In this document: piece after piece, positions 50,012-60,242 of the stretch
Numbering within the stretch: the stretch's first letter is position 1
How the letters are laid out: each line of letters starts with the position of its first letter
NCBI GenBank assembly: GCA_013298895.1
Contig: JAAFJM010000007.1
Span: forward strand, 62,001 to 126,000
From: Bacteroidota bacterium
GTDB lineage: Bacteria > Bacteroidota > Bacteroidia > UKL13-3
Length of the DNA: 64,000 nt
Reading direction: 5' to 3'
Position numbers and translations under genes: made by a program
The notes under the pieces: generated by a model
What the model saw: only the letters and a program-made list of their open reading frames with translations
What the model was told of the DNA's origin: nothing
Database searches by the model: none

Positions 50012-51322
50012 ATGAAGACAAAAAACAAAAAACAAGATAAGATAAATATAATTACACTTGGTTGTAGCAAAAATATTGTTGACAGCGAAGTGTTATACAG
50101 TCAGTTAAAGGCTAACGACATGGATGTTACGCATGAATCTACCAAGGATGATGCGAATATCATTGTAATTAATACTTGCGGTTTTATTGATAATGCCAAA
50201 CAAGAAAGTATTGATACTATTTTACGTTATGCCGAGGCTAAACAAGCAGGAGAGATTGATAAACTTTATGTGACAGGCTGTTTGAGCCAACGCTATAAAC
50301 CCGATTTAGAAAAAGAAATTACTGATGTAGATGAGTATTTTGGTACTTTACATTTACCTCAATTACTTAAAACTTTGGGTGCCGATTACAAACATGAATT
50401 AATTGGCGAACGTTTGTTAACCACGCCAAGCCATTATGCTTATTTAAAAATTTCGGAAGGTTGTGATAGACCGTGTTCGTTTTGTGCCATTCCAATTATG
50501 CGTGGCAAACACGTTTCAAAAACTTTTGAGCAATTAGAAACTGAAGTTAAAAATTTGGTAAAAAATGGTACCAAAGAAATTTTGATGATTGCGCAAGACA
50601 GTACTTATTATGGTTTAGACATTTATGGCGACCGTAAATTGGCTGAATTAATGCGTAGAATTTCAGATGTGGATGGATTAGAATGGTTGCGTTTACATTA
50701 TGCTTACCCAAGTCAGTTTCCTATGGACGCCTTGGATGTAATGGCTGAACGCAGCAACATTTGTAAATATATTGATATTCCTTTGCAGCATACCAGCGAT
50801 AATATGTTGAAAATTATGCGTAGAGGAATTACAAGCAAACGAACTCAAGAAGTGGTTGATTCTATTAGAGAAAAAGTTCCAGGAATAGCCATAAGAACTA
50901 CTTTAATAGCTGGCCATCCGGGCGAAACTGAACAAGATTTTAAAGATTTATGCAAATTTGTAGAGCATAATCAATTTGATAGGTTAGGTATTTTTACTTA
51001 CAGCCACGAAGATGGAACACATGCCGGAACCATGGTGGACGATGTGCCTCAAGAAGTGAAAGAAGAACGCGCTGCAATTGTAATGGAAATTCAACAAGGA
51101 ATTTCTGCAAAAATAAACCAACAAAAAATTGGCAATACTTATAAAGTGCTTTTTGATAGAAAAGAAAATGGCATGTGGGTTGGTCGTACTGAGTTTGATA
51201 GTCCTGAGGTTGATAACGAAGTGTTGGTAGATGCTAAAAAATATTATGCTAAAATTGGTGATTTCGCCAATGTACAAATTGAAAGTGCCGAAGATTTTGA
51301 CTTGTATGGTAAAATAGTTTAA
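50012..51322 (+). CDS. rimO: ribosomal protein S12 methylthiotransferase RimO
   Basis: RimO, 436 residues, a radical-SAM methylthiotransferase that modifies an aspartate of ribosomal protein S12. The N-terminal cluster-binding domain has ITLGCSKNIVDSE and INTCGFIDNAKQES. The radical-SAM motif is SEGCDRPCSFCAIP (CxxxCxxC). A C-terminal TRAM domain (about 370-436) completes the enzyme. GCSKN and the CAIP ending distinguish RimO from MiaB. Upstream lies a dispersed repeat (AAATCTGTGGCTAAA at 49990-50004), inverted with respect to the one before gmk. Confidence 0.96.
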   Translation: MKTKNKKQDKINIITLGCSKNIVDSEVLYSQLKANDMDVTHESTKDDANIIVINTCGFIDNAKQESIDTILRYAEAKQAGEIDKLYVTGCLSQRYKPDLEKEITDVDEYFGTLHLPQLLKTLGADYKHELIGERLLTTPSHYAYLKISEGCDRPCSFCAIPIMRGKHVSKTFEQLETEVKNLVKNGTKEILMIAQDSTYYGLDIYGDRKLAELMRRISDVDGLEWLRLHYAYPSQFPMDALDVMAERSNICKYIDIPLQHTSDNMLKIMRRGITSKRTQEVVDSIREKVPGIAIRTTLIAGHPGETEQDFKDLCKFVEHNQFDRLGIFTYSHEDGTHAGTMVDDVPQEVKEERAAIVMEIQQGISAKINQQKIGNTYKVLFDRKENGMWVGRTEFDSPEVDNEVLVDAKKYYAKIGDFANVQIESAEDFDLYGKIV

Positions 51323-51382
51323 AAAATAAAAGTCATTAGTCAGTCAGTCTAAAAAAATAAATGTATTTTGAGTAAAATAAAA

Positions 51383-51444
51383 AACCACATAGATACATAG
51401 GTTACATAGTTTGCAAGCTATGTTTTCTATGTTTCTATGTGGTT
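51383..51444. repeat. palindromic ACCACATAG repeat, complete copy
   Basis: Begins AACCACATAGATACATAGG and ends CTATGTTTCTATGTGGTT, forming a long imperfect hairpin. Same family as 11276-11328 and 11399-11425. A remnant of the CGTCATTGC family follows at 51515-51528. Confidence 0.85.
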
Positions 51445-51541
51445 CAATTTTTTTATAATTAAAATAGAAATCTGAAGTTATTTTATTTTGATTTTTTTGA
51501 AAAAAATTACTCATCGCAATGACGAATAACAAAAAACATCA

Positions 51542-53137
51542 ATGTCAATAAATATTCCAATGGCCAATACTGGCCTCATACCGAGTATCACTAAAGATTA
51601 TTTAGAGCAAAAAGCGGCTTTAAAACCTTTTTACAAATATGAGCCCAATATTGACTCGTTTGCAGAAGTAATTAAAAATAAGCATTTTACAGAAGAAAAT
51701 AGAAATGTTTTAGTGGAAGCATTATTGAAGCAATATAAAAATGCGGAAATTGCTTTAAGTGAAAATGATAGAACATATTTAAATACGTTATCGCTTAAAA
51801 ATGCCAATACGTTTACAGTAACTACTGGTCATCAATTAGCTTTGTTTACTGGGCCTTTGTACTTTATTTATAAAATTGCTACCATCATTAATTTAGCCAA
51901 TCAGTTAAAGGCCAAATACCCACAACAAAATTTTGTGCCTGTATTTTGGATGGCGAGTGAAGACCACGATTTTGAAGAAATTGGCAGCATTTATTTATTT
52001 GGTAAAGAAATTAAATGGCAAAAGGAAAGTAATTCAAAACCTGTTGGACATTTAGATAATGAAGGAATTGACGCATTAATTGAACAATTAATTCCAATTT
52101 TGGGTGAAAGAGACAAAGCCAAGAAATGGATCAAATTATTGCAGGAAAGTTATTTAACCAACAATAATTTTAGCATTGGAACTCGAAAATTGGTTCATGA
52201 ATTATTTAAAAACCAAGGTTTGGTAATAATTGATGCAGATGATAAAGCTTTAAAAACGCTTTTAAAACCAGTAATGGTAAGAGATATTTTTGAGCAAAAA
52301 AGTTTCAACGCCATTCAAAACACCAATAAAGCCTTAAGCGAAAACTATAAGTTACAAATAAATGGGAGGGAAGTGAACTTTTTTTACTTGCATCCTGAAT
52401 TTGGCCGCAGGTTAATTAAAGCCGAAAATAATCAGTTTAAATTAAACGATACTTCAGTAGTTTTTACTGCTGATGAATTAAAATCTGAAGTGGAGAAATA
52501 TCCAGAACGATTCAGTCCAAATGTGGTTTTACGTCCTGTATATCAGGAGTTGATATTGCCTAATTTGGCTTATATTGGAGGTCCGGCAGAGGTGGCTTAT
52601 TGGCTGCAATTGCAACAAGTTTTTGAAGCACATCAAGTACCGTTTCCAGTAATTATGCAGCGCAATTCTTATTTATTGTTAGGTAAATCAACCAAAGATA
52701 AAATAGAAAAAATGGGCTTAACCATAGCCGATATGTTATTGGCTGATGCTGATTTAACCGAAAAATATTTACAAAAACAGTCAGCCACTAGTTTTATGGA
52801 AAATGCCAATCAGGTGGATGCTTTATTGCAACAAATGATTGACGAAGTAAAAAACATTGACCCAAATACGGGGAAAGAATTGTTGCAATACAAGTTAGAA
52901 GCTAAAAAAACATTGATTACACATTTTAAAACCTATAAAAAAGCCCGCGAACAAAAGCAAGAAGACAATATTACCAAGTTGTTAAAATTAAAAGAACGCG
53001 TGTTTCCAAATGGCACTTTTCAAGAAAGAATTGAAAACGTGATGATGCACGATATCAATATGTTTGACGATTTGATAACCAAAGTACTTGAAAACGCCAA
53101 TACCTTTAGTAATGATTTGATTGTGTTGGAGGCTTAA
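51542..53137 (+). CDS. bshC: putative bacillithiol cysteine ligase BshC
   Basis: BshC, 531 residues, the enzyme thought to add cysteine to glucosaminyl-malate in the last step of bacillithiol synthesis. Family stretches are VTTGHQLALFTGPLYFIYKI, FVPVFWMASEDHDFEE, and LVPNLAYIGGPAE-like ILPNLAYIGGPAEVAYWLQL in the Rossmann-like core, followed by a C-terminal coiled coil (about 400-500). bshA and bshB are not in the window. The gene is convergent with the O-antigen ligase gene and shares its last four bases. Confidence 0.95.
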   Translation: MSINIPMANTGLIPSITKDYLEQKAALKPFYKYEPNIDSFAEVIKNKHFTEENRNVLVEALLKQYKNAEIALSENDRTYLNTLSLKNANTFTVTTGHQLALFTGPLYFIYKIATIINLANQLKAKYPQQNFVPVFWMASEDHDFEEIGSIYLFGKEIKWQKESNSKPVGHLDNEGIDALIEQLIPILGERDKAKKWIKLLQESYLTNNNFSIGTRKLVHELFKNQGLVIIDADDKALKTLLKPVMVRDIFEQKSFNAIQNTNKALSENYKLQINGREVNFFYLHPEFGRRLIKAENNQFKLNDTSVVFTADELKSEVEKYPERFSPNVVLRPVYQELILPNLAYIGGPAEVAYWLQLQQVFEAHQVPFPVIMQRNSYLLLGKSTKDKIEKMGLTIADMLLADADLTEKYLQKQSATSFMENANQVDALLQQMIDEVKNIDPNTGKELLQYKLEAKKTLITHFKTYKKAREQKQEDNITKLLKLKERVFPNGTFQERIENVMMHDINMFDDLITKVLENANTFSNDLIVLEA

Positions 53138-54573
53138 TTTTCTTCTGGAATATTGTTAGAATGATATTGCCTTAATGCTGTGATGATAGCAAAACTACCC
53201 CAAAGGATAATAGCAATTTTATCTGTTTCGCTGTAATTGTTCAATAGGCCATGAATTAGAAAAGTGCTAAGGCCAACAAGGGTTGATGTGGCTAATATTT
53301 TCACTTCAATATTATTTGTATTGAAAATCAATTTATAACCATTGCTGTAGGCAACTGCTATAATAGCCAAAAAGGTAAGTAACCCTAGCCAACCACTTTC
53401 AGCTAGAGGTCCTAAATATTCACTATGACAGGTTCCATTATCGCCAAAATAAGTCGTAATGGGAGTTTCAAATTCTGGCTCTTGGTATACGCCATATTGA
53501 AATGAATAAGTTCCTGGACCAAAACCCAAAAATGGTTTTACTTTATTCATGTTTATAGCTGCCACATAACGGTTAACACGTTCAAGATTTGAAACATCGT
53601 TATTTATATTACTTACTGATTCTAGGTGCCTATCAAAGCCTTCAGCGCTATTTTGTTTATTAAATGAAAGTTGGTAAATGATATCGTTGCTGTTCAAAAT
53701 TATAATTACAATAAAAACGGATAAAGCAACTATTAGCGTACGGAATTTAATTTTTAACCAAATTAAAATAAGTAATCCAAAGGCACCTGCTAAACTTATC
53801 CAAGCTGCTCTGGTATAACTAAATATTACCCCTAATAAAAAAATCAAGAGTGTTATAATTGTAATAGCGAGTAACCAAGAGGGTATTTTTAACCTAAAGG
53901 CATAAATTATATTAAGGAGTAAATAGGGTATAAAAAATGCTAATGCAGCTGCGTAAACGCCATGTCCTACATAAAAAGGCTGCATGATAGTAAACGATAC
54001 AATTTGAGCAAAATCGTACTGACTATGCCTCACAAAAGTATATAAAACCACAATTACTAAACCAACGATGTGAAGCCATAAAAAGGCATGTATATTTTTT
54101 ATATTTTTAAATAGGACTACTGTTAAAAAATAGAAGGTAGTAATATACCAAATGCGCGCAATTACAAACTTAACAGATACCAAAACCATTTGACTAAAAA
54201 AGGTATCGAAAATGAGCCATGCTAAGTTTATAAAAATAGCAATGGTTATAGGTTGTTTAAAAATCCTATAATCATAATTACCATCAATAATAAATTTGAA
54301 TAAAACAGTTGCGGTAAGTAGTATTAGTAAAGGTTCATCTGGTAAACTAATCCCAAGTCCACCTCCAATATCTTCATACTCAATTGACAATGGAATAATG
54401 AAAGATAATAATAAAATAAGTAAATCGGAACGGTAAATGGCTGTAATTAAAACCAAAATTACCAATGGAAAAACACCAAGCCAATTAAATCCAAGTGTTA
54501 AAGCAATAGCATTAAGTATAATAAAACCAATACTAATACCATAAAACCAATTCTTACTTTGATTTAGTTCCAA
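53134..54573 (-). CDS. O-antigen ligase family protein
   Basis: A 479-residue protein with about twelve hydrophobic segments and a large external loop (about 300-390), in the layout of the WaaL/O-antigen ligase superfamily. The loop and flanks contain RVNRYVAAINMNKVKPFLGF, GFGPGTYSF and CHSEYLGPLAESGWLGLL; the last (His-Ser-Glu) is a hallmark of the family. It probably joins polysaccharide to a lipid or protein acceptor, or polymerises repeat units. It is the last gene of the minus-strand set flippase-Wzz-ligase, three bases after the Wzz gene, and overlaps bshC by four bases at the 3' ends. Confidence 0.9.
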   Translation of the reverse strand: MELNQSKNWFYGISIGFIILNAIALTLGFNWLGVFPLVILVLITAIYRSDLLILLLSFIIPLSIEYEDIGGGLGISLPDEPLLILLTATVLFKFIIDGNYDYRIFKQPITIAIFINLAWLIFDTFFSQMVLVSVKFVIARIWYITTFYFLTVVLFKNIKNIHAFLWLHIVGLVIVVLYTFVRHSQYDFAQIVSFTIMQPFYVGHGVYAAALAFFIPYLLLNIIYAFRLKIPSWLLAITIITLLIFLLGVIFSYTRAAWISLAGAFGLLILIWLKIKFRTLIVALSVFIVIIILNSNDIIYQLSFNKQNSAEGFDRHLESVSNINNDVSNLERVNRYVAAINMNKVKPFLGFGPGTYSFQYGVYQEPEFETPITTYFGDNGTCHSEYLGPLAESGWLGLLTFLAIIAVAYSNGYKLIFNTNNIEVKILATSTLVGLSTFLIHGLLNNYSETDKIAIILWGSFAIITALRQYHSNNIPEEN

Positions 54574-54576
54574 AAC

Positions 54577-55581
54577 TTAAGCATTAATGTTAATTTGACG
54601 AATTTTTTCGTTAAATAATAAAATAACACAACCTAACATAAATGATCCAAACATGGAAACTGCAACAATTAACCATCTGATAGGGTATTCTTTTTTTTCT
54701 GCTGGAGTAGCTTGTTGAAGTAAAAATACGTTACTTAAATTAGCATTTACATCCACATTTGCTTGTTCCAATTTTTTTCTTAACTCGCTTAATTTATCAA
54801 GTTCTAATACCAAGGTTTCCTGCGATGAAAGCGCTTCAGAACCATACAAAGCTAAACTACTTTGTTGTTTGGTAATGTATGCTTGATTACCGCCTTTACC
54901 TGCTAATTCGGTTATGGCTTTTGACTGCTCTTCAAAACTATAAACTCCTTTTGCACCTAGGTCGCGCATGGTTTGTTTGATGCTATTAACCTCTGCTTCT
55001 TTGTTTTTATATTGCTGCTCAATAATAGCTAATGCTTGTAAAGCCACACGTCTTTGAACATCTGTTTTTACACTATCTAAAATTAGTACAATTCCATTGG
55101 CAATTTCTGCTGCTTTTTCAGGAACTTCATCCAAAACATTTACTTCTATTGAGGCAAAGGGTGTTTTATGGACACTTATATGTCGGGTAAAAAGTTTACC
55201 CATTTTGTAATTTTTTTCAGTATCTGATTCTTTTATGTGATAGTGTTCACGTAATCCGTAATTATTGATAACCCTATTTTTTAAGTTATCACTTTCAAGC
55301 ATTTGAATGAATTGTTGGGCAGTAGCTTGTTCACCAAACTCCAATGGATCTTTTGATTTTATTCGAGTATCCGACAGTAAAGCACTTGAAATGGAGTTAT
55401 TGGTAGATGGATAAAAAATAGCAGTAGATTTGTACAAAGGTTTTATAAACCAAGGACTTGAAAAAATGATGGCTGCAATTCCAGCACCTATAGAAATTAT
55501 ACTGAGAGGCTTTTTATACTTTATTAAAAATTTTACTACATCAACTAATTCAAAGTAGTACGTTCTTTTATCTTGACTCAT
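54577..55581 (-). CDS. Wzz/chain-length determinant family protein
   Basis: A 334-residue inner-membrane protein with two membrane segments (about 25-45 and 303-323), enclosing a mainly helical periplasmic part with a coiled coil (about 170-290). It begins VDVVKFLIKYKKPLSIISIG and ends with a Pro-rich approach EKKEYPIRWLIV to the second helix. This layout is that of polysaccharide co-polymerases that set chain length. There is no C-terminal tyrosine kinase. It lies between the flippase (50-base gap) and the ligase (3-base gap) genes. Confidence 0.9.
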   Translation of the reverse strand: MSQDKRTYYFELVDVVKFLIKYKKPLSIISIGAGIAAIIFSSPWFIKPLYKSTAIFYPSTNNSISSALLSDTRIKSKDPLEFGEQATAQQFIQMLESDNLKNRVINNYGLREHYHIKESDTEKNYKMGKLFTRHISVHKTPFASIEVNVLDEVPEKAAEIANGIVLILDSVKTDVQRRVALQALAIIEQQYKNKEAEVNSIKQTMRDLGAKGVYSFEEQSKAITELAGKGGNQAYITKQQSSLALYGSEALSSQETLVLELDKLSELRKKLEQANVDVNANLSNVFLLQQATPAEKKEYPIRWLIVAVSMFGSFMLGCVILLFNEKIRQININA

Positions 55582-55631
55582 TTCTTAAATATGTTAGTTC
55601 AAAAATATAAAAATATATTTAGGTGTAAAAT

Positions 55632-57071
55632 TTAATTGAATTTGCTTTTAGCTAAATTAGCTAGCTGCTTTATATCCAACAGTTTAAAAACAAAAATTGA
55701 TAACCCTCCAATTAGGCATAATATAGTTAACGACACAAGCAGAGAAATAGTATAGGTTTTACATAACAGTGCAACTATGCATAACATTATAAAAAGCATC
55801 AATAATTTTAAAAAAATTACTTTATTAAATTCTAGTTTAAGTACTTTGTAAGCAAAATAACAATTGGTAATGCCAATAAATGTTTGTGTAATTATGGCTG
55901 CGTAAGCTGCGCCAAGTGCCTGATATTTGGGTATTAGTAGAAGGTTTAAGCCAAAATTAGTTATTAAGGCAATGAGGGCTAAAATATTTAAAATTTTAAG
56001 CGATGCATTAGCCGTTAACAATGTTCCAAAAATGTACATAAAGCATAAAGGAATAAAGCATAAAATTACCCATCCAAAAACTTGCGTTGCGTAATCATTG
56101 GCTTTTGGCGATAGCATAACTAATATTTCGCTTTGGAAGAAAAAACAAGCAACTCCAAATATAAAACTGGGAGCAATCAATAAACCTAAAGCTGTATTTA
56201 CCAAAGGTTCTAGCTTTTGCTTTTCGGCTATCATTTTTGAAAAAATAGGGAGTAAAAGCATGGCAACTAATGCTGCCATCATGTTAGCGGCTTCTAATAA
56301 TCTGTAGCCAAGGGCATAAATTCCATCGTGGTAATCGCCATCGGGTAATAGTTTTCCTATCAGTATATTATCTACACGCGTGTAAAGTGTCATTAACAAA
56401 GCTAGCAACGCATAAGGAGCAGTTTTTTTATAAATATCCCAAAGAATAACTTTATCAAAAACCAAAGTAATCTTGCTTATTTTTTTACTGATAAAAGTAA
56501 AAGAAATGGCAGCACTTATGCCATAAGCCAAAGTTTGGGCGTAAACAAAATTGGTAATATTTAATTCAAAAATATTGGTAAATAGTAAAATAGAACAAAA
56601 TATAATCATCAAAAGTCTATCTAAAACCGAAAAAATAGAATCTGTTTTAAAAAGCTGCAAACCACTTACATTGCTTCTGAAATAAATATGAAAAAACGAT
56701 AACACTTGGTTAAACGAAAGCATAAAAATTAAGAACCAAATGCTTTTATCGTAATTTAAAATGACAGCTAAAATTAAAGTAGTTACTATGTAAAGTGCTG
56801 AAAAAAATATTTTTATGGTTAGTAATGCAGAAAACTGTTTTTCTAATAAATTGGGGTTTTTAGCTAAGTTAGAAGTGGTGTAATTGCCAATACCAAAGTC
56901 TAACAAAACCGAAAGCAGCAATACAAAATTGAATAAAATATAATATTGGCCATAAGCCTCAAAACCCAAACGATTTTGCACCGCCCTATCAATTCCTAAA
57001 ATCCAAAATGGTTTGATAAGGAGGTTAACACCCATCATAATGATAAGATTGAGTACAAAGGTTTTTCTCAT
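55632..57071 (-). CDS. polysaccharide flippase (Wzx/oligosaccharide flippase family)
   Basis: A 479-residue protein with about fourteen hydrophobic segments, of the MATE/MVF-like polysaccharide flippase family (Wzx). Typical stretches are NLIIMMGVNLLIKPFWILGI, LGFEAYGQYYILFNF and YTRVDNILIGKLLPDGDYH. It should move lipid-linked repeat units across the inner membrane for the Wzz and ligase proteins encoded downstream. It heads this minus-strand set. A TATATTTG box (57080-57087) lies only eight bases before the ATG, so the mRNA leader is very short. Confidence 0.92.
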   Translation of the reverse strand: MRKTFVLNLIIMMGVNLLIKPFWILGIDRAVQNRLGFEAYGQYYILFNFVLLLSVLLDFGIGNYTTSNLAKNPNLLEKQFSALLTIKIFFSALYIVTTLILAVILNYDKSIWFLIFMLSFNQVLSFFHIYFRSNVSGLQLFKTDSIFSVLDRLLMIIFCSILLFTNIFELNITNFVYAQTLAYGISAAISFTFISKKISKITLVFDKVILWDIYKKTAPYALLALLMTLYTRVDNILIGKLLPDGDYHDGIYALGYRLLEAANMMAALVAMLLLPIFSKMIAEKQKLEPLVNTALGLLIAPSFIFGVACFFFQSEILVMLSPKANDYATQVFGWVILCFIPLCFMYIFGTLLTANASLKILNILALIALITNFGLNLLLIPKYQALGAAYAAIITQTFIGITNCYFAYKVLKLEFNKVIFLKLLMLFIMLCIVALLCKTYTISLLVSLTILCLIGGLSIFVFKLLDIKQLANLAKSKFN

Positions 57072-57079
57072 TGGCTGCG

Positions 57080-57087
57080 CAAATATA
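57080..57087 (-). promoter_or_regulatory. -7 box of the flippase-Wzz-ligase operon
   Basis: TATATTTG on the minus strand, eight bases before the start codon. Confidence 0.5.
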
Positions 57088-57524
57088 GATTTATTTATTT
57101 TGTAAAGTACAAATTCAATAAACTAGCATTCACAGAAAAAAGAATACCAATTACAGAAACATATATCCACTGTAAAGCCGTTTAATTAAATGTCTCTTTC
57201 TTGCCATAAGAAAACCATTGGATTTCCTAATAATTAGTTAGAGACGTTGCACTGCAAAGTCTTTTTACATGGAGATGCATGTTACGTCTCTACAATTTCC
57301 CGCACCAAATTATGTTAATTTAAACTTACCCTTGAATAAACGAATTTTAAATAAATAAATTTTATCAAGTAGCAGATAGTATGGATATAGCACGAATTTG
57401 TTTATTAGTCTCGCTAATCAAACATAAATAAAACAAAAAAAATTTGTTATAAACTGCAACGGATTTTTTCAATATTCAATTCAAAAAATTTCTAATTTTC
57501 TAATCTTTCAATTTTCTAATCTAC
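57088..57524. repeat. intergenic region with dispersed repeats
   Basis: No gene is seen. TAGAGACGT (57239-57247) and ACGTCTCTA (57284-57292) form the ends of a palindromic element with GTTGCACTGCAA inside. CCACTGTAAAGC (57167-57178) also occurs at 7245-7256, in both places followed by TTTAATTAA. The end of the region (57483-57524) is built of TTTCTAATTTTCTAATC phrases. Confidence 0.7.
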
Positions 57525-58973
57525 TTAATAAACATAAGTACTAAACACCATTCGGCCTCCGTTTGGCATTATTCCTTCCATTACTACTTGGCCTCTTACT
57601 TGTTCAAAATCGGCTATCAATTCTTCGGGTTTTTCGTATTGTTTTTTGTTTAAGGCTATCAATATAAAACCTTCGCTTAAGCCAATATTGGCAATTTTTC
57701 CGTTTCTAATATTGTAAATTTTGATACCGTTTTTAATACCTAATTTGTCTTTTTCTAATTTAGGTAAAGCTTGAAAATCGGCACCCAAACTTTCAGAACT
57801 TACTGTTCCTTTGCGTAAAATAGCGGTATTGCCTTCTTTGTTAATTAAAGTAAAGCTAGTTTCAGTTTCTTTTCCACCGCGCAAGTAAGTAAATTTAGCT
57901 TTATCGCCCGGGCGCATATAAGCCAAATACTCATCAAAAATGGCTTTACTATCAATTCCTTTATCATTAATTTTTACTATTACATCACCTGTTCTTATGC
58001 CAGCTTTATCGGCAGGACTTTCGGCCAATACTGAACTTACATACACACCTAAGTTATTGCTAATATTTAATTTTTGTGCCAAACGCGAATCTATATCGGC
58101 AATGTCCATTCCGGTATAACCACGTTGTACTTCTTTAAAATCAATCAAATCTTTGATAATTTTTGAAACAATATTAGAAGGAATAGCAAATCCATAACCA
58201 ATATAACTACCTGTTTGACTAGAAATAGCAGTATTAATTCCAACTAAGCGGCCTTCTAAATCAACCAAAGCACCACCACTATTTCCTGGGTTAATAGCTG
58301 CATCGGTTTGAATAAACGATTCAATTGGAAATTGATTGTTTACAATATTGATATTACGACCTTTTGCGCTTACAATTCCTGCTGTAACAGTTGAGGTAAG
58401 GTTAAACGGATTTCCTACAGCCAAAACCCATTCGCCAATTTGAACATTATCGCTATTGCCAAATACTATATGCGGCAATTGTTTGGCTTCAATTTTTAAA
58501 ACGGCAATATCCGTTGAAGGGTCGCTACCAACCAATTTAGCTTGGTAAGATTGTTTTTTATTGTTTAAAATAACCTCAATAGTATTGGCATCTTTAATTA
58601 CATGGTAATTGGTAACTATGTATCCATTTTCAGAAACTATAACACCACTACCCGAACTAGCTACTGGCCCACGTTGACCAAAAAAATCGAAGCTGTTAAA
58701 AAAATCGAAACTTGGGTCAATATAATTACGCTGATTGCTTAGGGTTTTTATAAAAACCACGCTTGGTGTGCTACTAGCCGATGCTTTAATAAAATCGGTG
58801 TTGTTAATTGCTGCCCCTTTATAATTTACTGCTTCAACATTGTTTCCATTTGACGAATTTCGTTCGGTAAAATCTTGTACTAATACAGTAGGGGAGTGCA
58901 TTTTATAAAACACATAAGAACCTACAATTCCACTAAAAAAACTAACTGCTACAAATGCTACTTTTTTCAACAT
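57525..58973 (-). CDS. HtrA/DegP-like periplasmic serine protease
   Basis: A 482-residue trypsin-like protease with an N-terminal signal anchor (VAFVAVSFFSGIVGSYVFY), one protease domain and one or two PDZ domains. The catalytic triad is visible: His in IVTNYHVIKDAN, Asp in STDIAVLKIE and Ser in NPGNSGGALVDLEG. The first PDZ (about 285-385) has LGVYVSSVLAESPADKAGI. The C-terminal ~90 residues form a weaker PDZ-like domain. It degrades or refolds damaged envelope proteins. It lies 15 bases after the DUF1573 gene, so the two may be co-transcribed. Confidence 0.95.
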   Translation of the reverse strand: MLKKVAFVAVSFFSGIVGSYVFYKMHSPTVLVQDFTERNSSNGNNVEAVNYKGAAINNTDFIKASASSTPSVVFIKTLSNQRNYIDPSFDFFNSFDFFGQRGPVASSGSGVIVSENGYIVTNYHVIKDANTIEVILNNKKQSYQAKLVGSDPSTDIAVLKIEAKQLPHIVFGNSDNVQIGEWVLAVGNPFNLTSTVTAGIVSAKGRNINIVNNQFPIESFIQTDAAINPGNSGGALVDLEGRLVGINTAISSQTGSYIGYGFAIPSNIVSKIIKDLIDFKEVQRGYTGMDIADIDSRLAQKLNISNNLGVYVSSVLAESPADKAGIRTGDVIVKINDKGIDSKAIFDEYLAYMRPGDKAKFTYLRGGKETETSFTLINKEGNTAILRKGTVSSESLGADFQALPKLEKDKLGIKNGIKIYNIRNGKIANIGLSEGFILIALNKKQYEKPEELIADFEQVRGQVVMEGIMPNGGRMVFSTYVY

Positions 58974-58988
58974 ATACTTTTATTAATT

Positions 58989-60125
58989 TTATCTAACAAT
59001 ATTTGCTCTTATGGAAATATTAACCTCTGGTTTTTCTGGGTCATTAGTAATTAGGGTTATTCCTCTAATGTCAAGCCCAACCACATTAAATGAAGTATAG
59101 TCAACCTTCATTTTTATTTTTTGCTTAGGTTTTATAACCATGCTTTCAAGCTCTAAATTAACGCAATTACACGAAGGCTTAGCCTTTCTTATAATTAAGT
59201 CACTTTTACCTTTATTGGTTAAAACAAAGTAAGTTATTGAACTATCACGGTGACCAATATTTCCAAAATCGTGCAAAATTCTATCAATGGTAAATTTTGG
59301 CGCTTTTTTTAGTTGTTTTGGCGTTAAAACTGAAAAATCTTCACTAACATTTGAGTTAATATAAATAATTTTTACTGGAATGGAGTCATCATTGGTATAT
59401 AATTTTATTTGTTGGCTATGATCTCCAAAACCATGATCAAGTCTTGGCCAAAACTTAATTAGTAAATCAATATCTGTATTAGGAATTAATTCAAAACTAC
59501 TACCAGAAACGACAATATTTGAAGGTGTTTCAATTCGATTTACTATAATTTTTTTATTGCTTAAATTATACATTTTAAGGTAAGTACTATCTGTTTTTCC
59601 AGGATTTACATTAAATTTAAATGTGTTGTTATTTACTGCCAAAAGTCCATACTGATAAGTATAAGTAGAGTTAAATTCATACTTTGCAGGAGCCACATTT
59701 CCTTTTATGAAAATAGTGGTTTTTCCTTCTTCAGTATTTAAAAATAGGTTTATTGATTTATCAAAATAACCAGGTCTGCCCATAGGGTTGAAAACTGCCT
59801 TAATGTTTCCAACTGCACCAGGTTCAATTGGTTGTGTAGTATATTCGGTTTTAGTACAGCCGCACTCTGCTTGTATATCTTTTATTTTTAAAGGAATGCT
59901 TCCTATGTTTTTAATTGCAAAATTATAAGAAACCAATCCACCATTTTCATTTATAATACCAAAGTCGTGAAGTTTTTCTTCAAGAATAAATTTTGCATAT
60001 TTTTCGGCTACTTTTACTTCAGTTGTGGCAGCTTTTAAAGTGTTTTGTTTGTTCTTGTTTTTTTGCGCAAATGCAATATTGCCATGGATTAAAAGGCAAA
60101 CTACTACTATAATTATTTTATTCAT
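58989..60125 (-). CDS. secreted DUF1573 protein
   Basis: A 378-residue protein with a signal peptide (IIIVVVCLLIHGNIAFAQ). It carries two DUF1573 domains with immunoglobulin-like strands, at about 45-150 (HDFGIINENGG, IQAECGCTKTEY) and about 275-378 (HDFGNIGHRDSS, AKPSCNCVNLEL). Each has a Cys-x-Cys pair in the same position, as is typical of this Bacteroidota-rich family. The function is unknown. It stands 15 bases upstream of the htrA-like gene, so an envelope role is likely but unproven. Confidence 0.9.
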   Translation of the reverse strand: MNKIIIVVVCLLIHGNIAFAQKNKNKQNTLKAATTEVKVAEKYAKFILEEKLHDFGIINENGGLVSYNFAIKNIGSIPLKIKDIQAECGCTKTEYTTQPIEPGAVGNIKAVFNPMGRPGYFDKSINLFLNTEEGKTTIFIKGNVAPAKYEFNSTYTYQYGLLAVNNNTFKFNVNPGKTDSTYLKMYNLSNKKIIVNRIETPSNIVVSGSSFELIPNTDIDLLIKFWPRLDHGFGDHSQQIKLYTNDDSIPVKIIYINSNVSEDFSVLTPKQLKKAPKFTIDRILHDFGNIGHRDSSITYFVLTNKGKSDLIIRKAKPSCNCVNLELESMVIKPKQKIKMKVDYTSFNVVGLDIRGITLITNDPEKPEVNISIRANIVR

Positions 60126-60242
60126 TTTTTATTTTATATGCTGTAATGATTGATTAAATTGGGTTTAAGTTGCTTGTTTAATTTGGATAAAGAATTTTTA
60201 AAAAATAGTATAAACCAATATTCTGGTTTGAAGACAAAGAAA

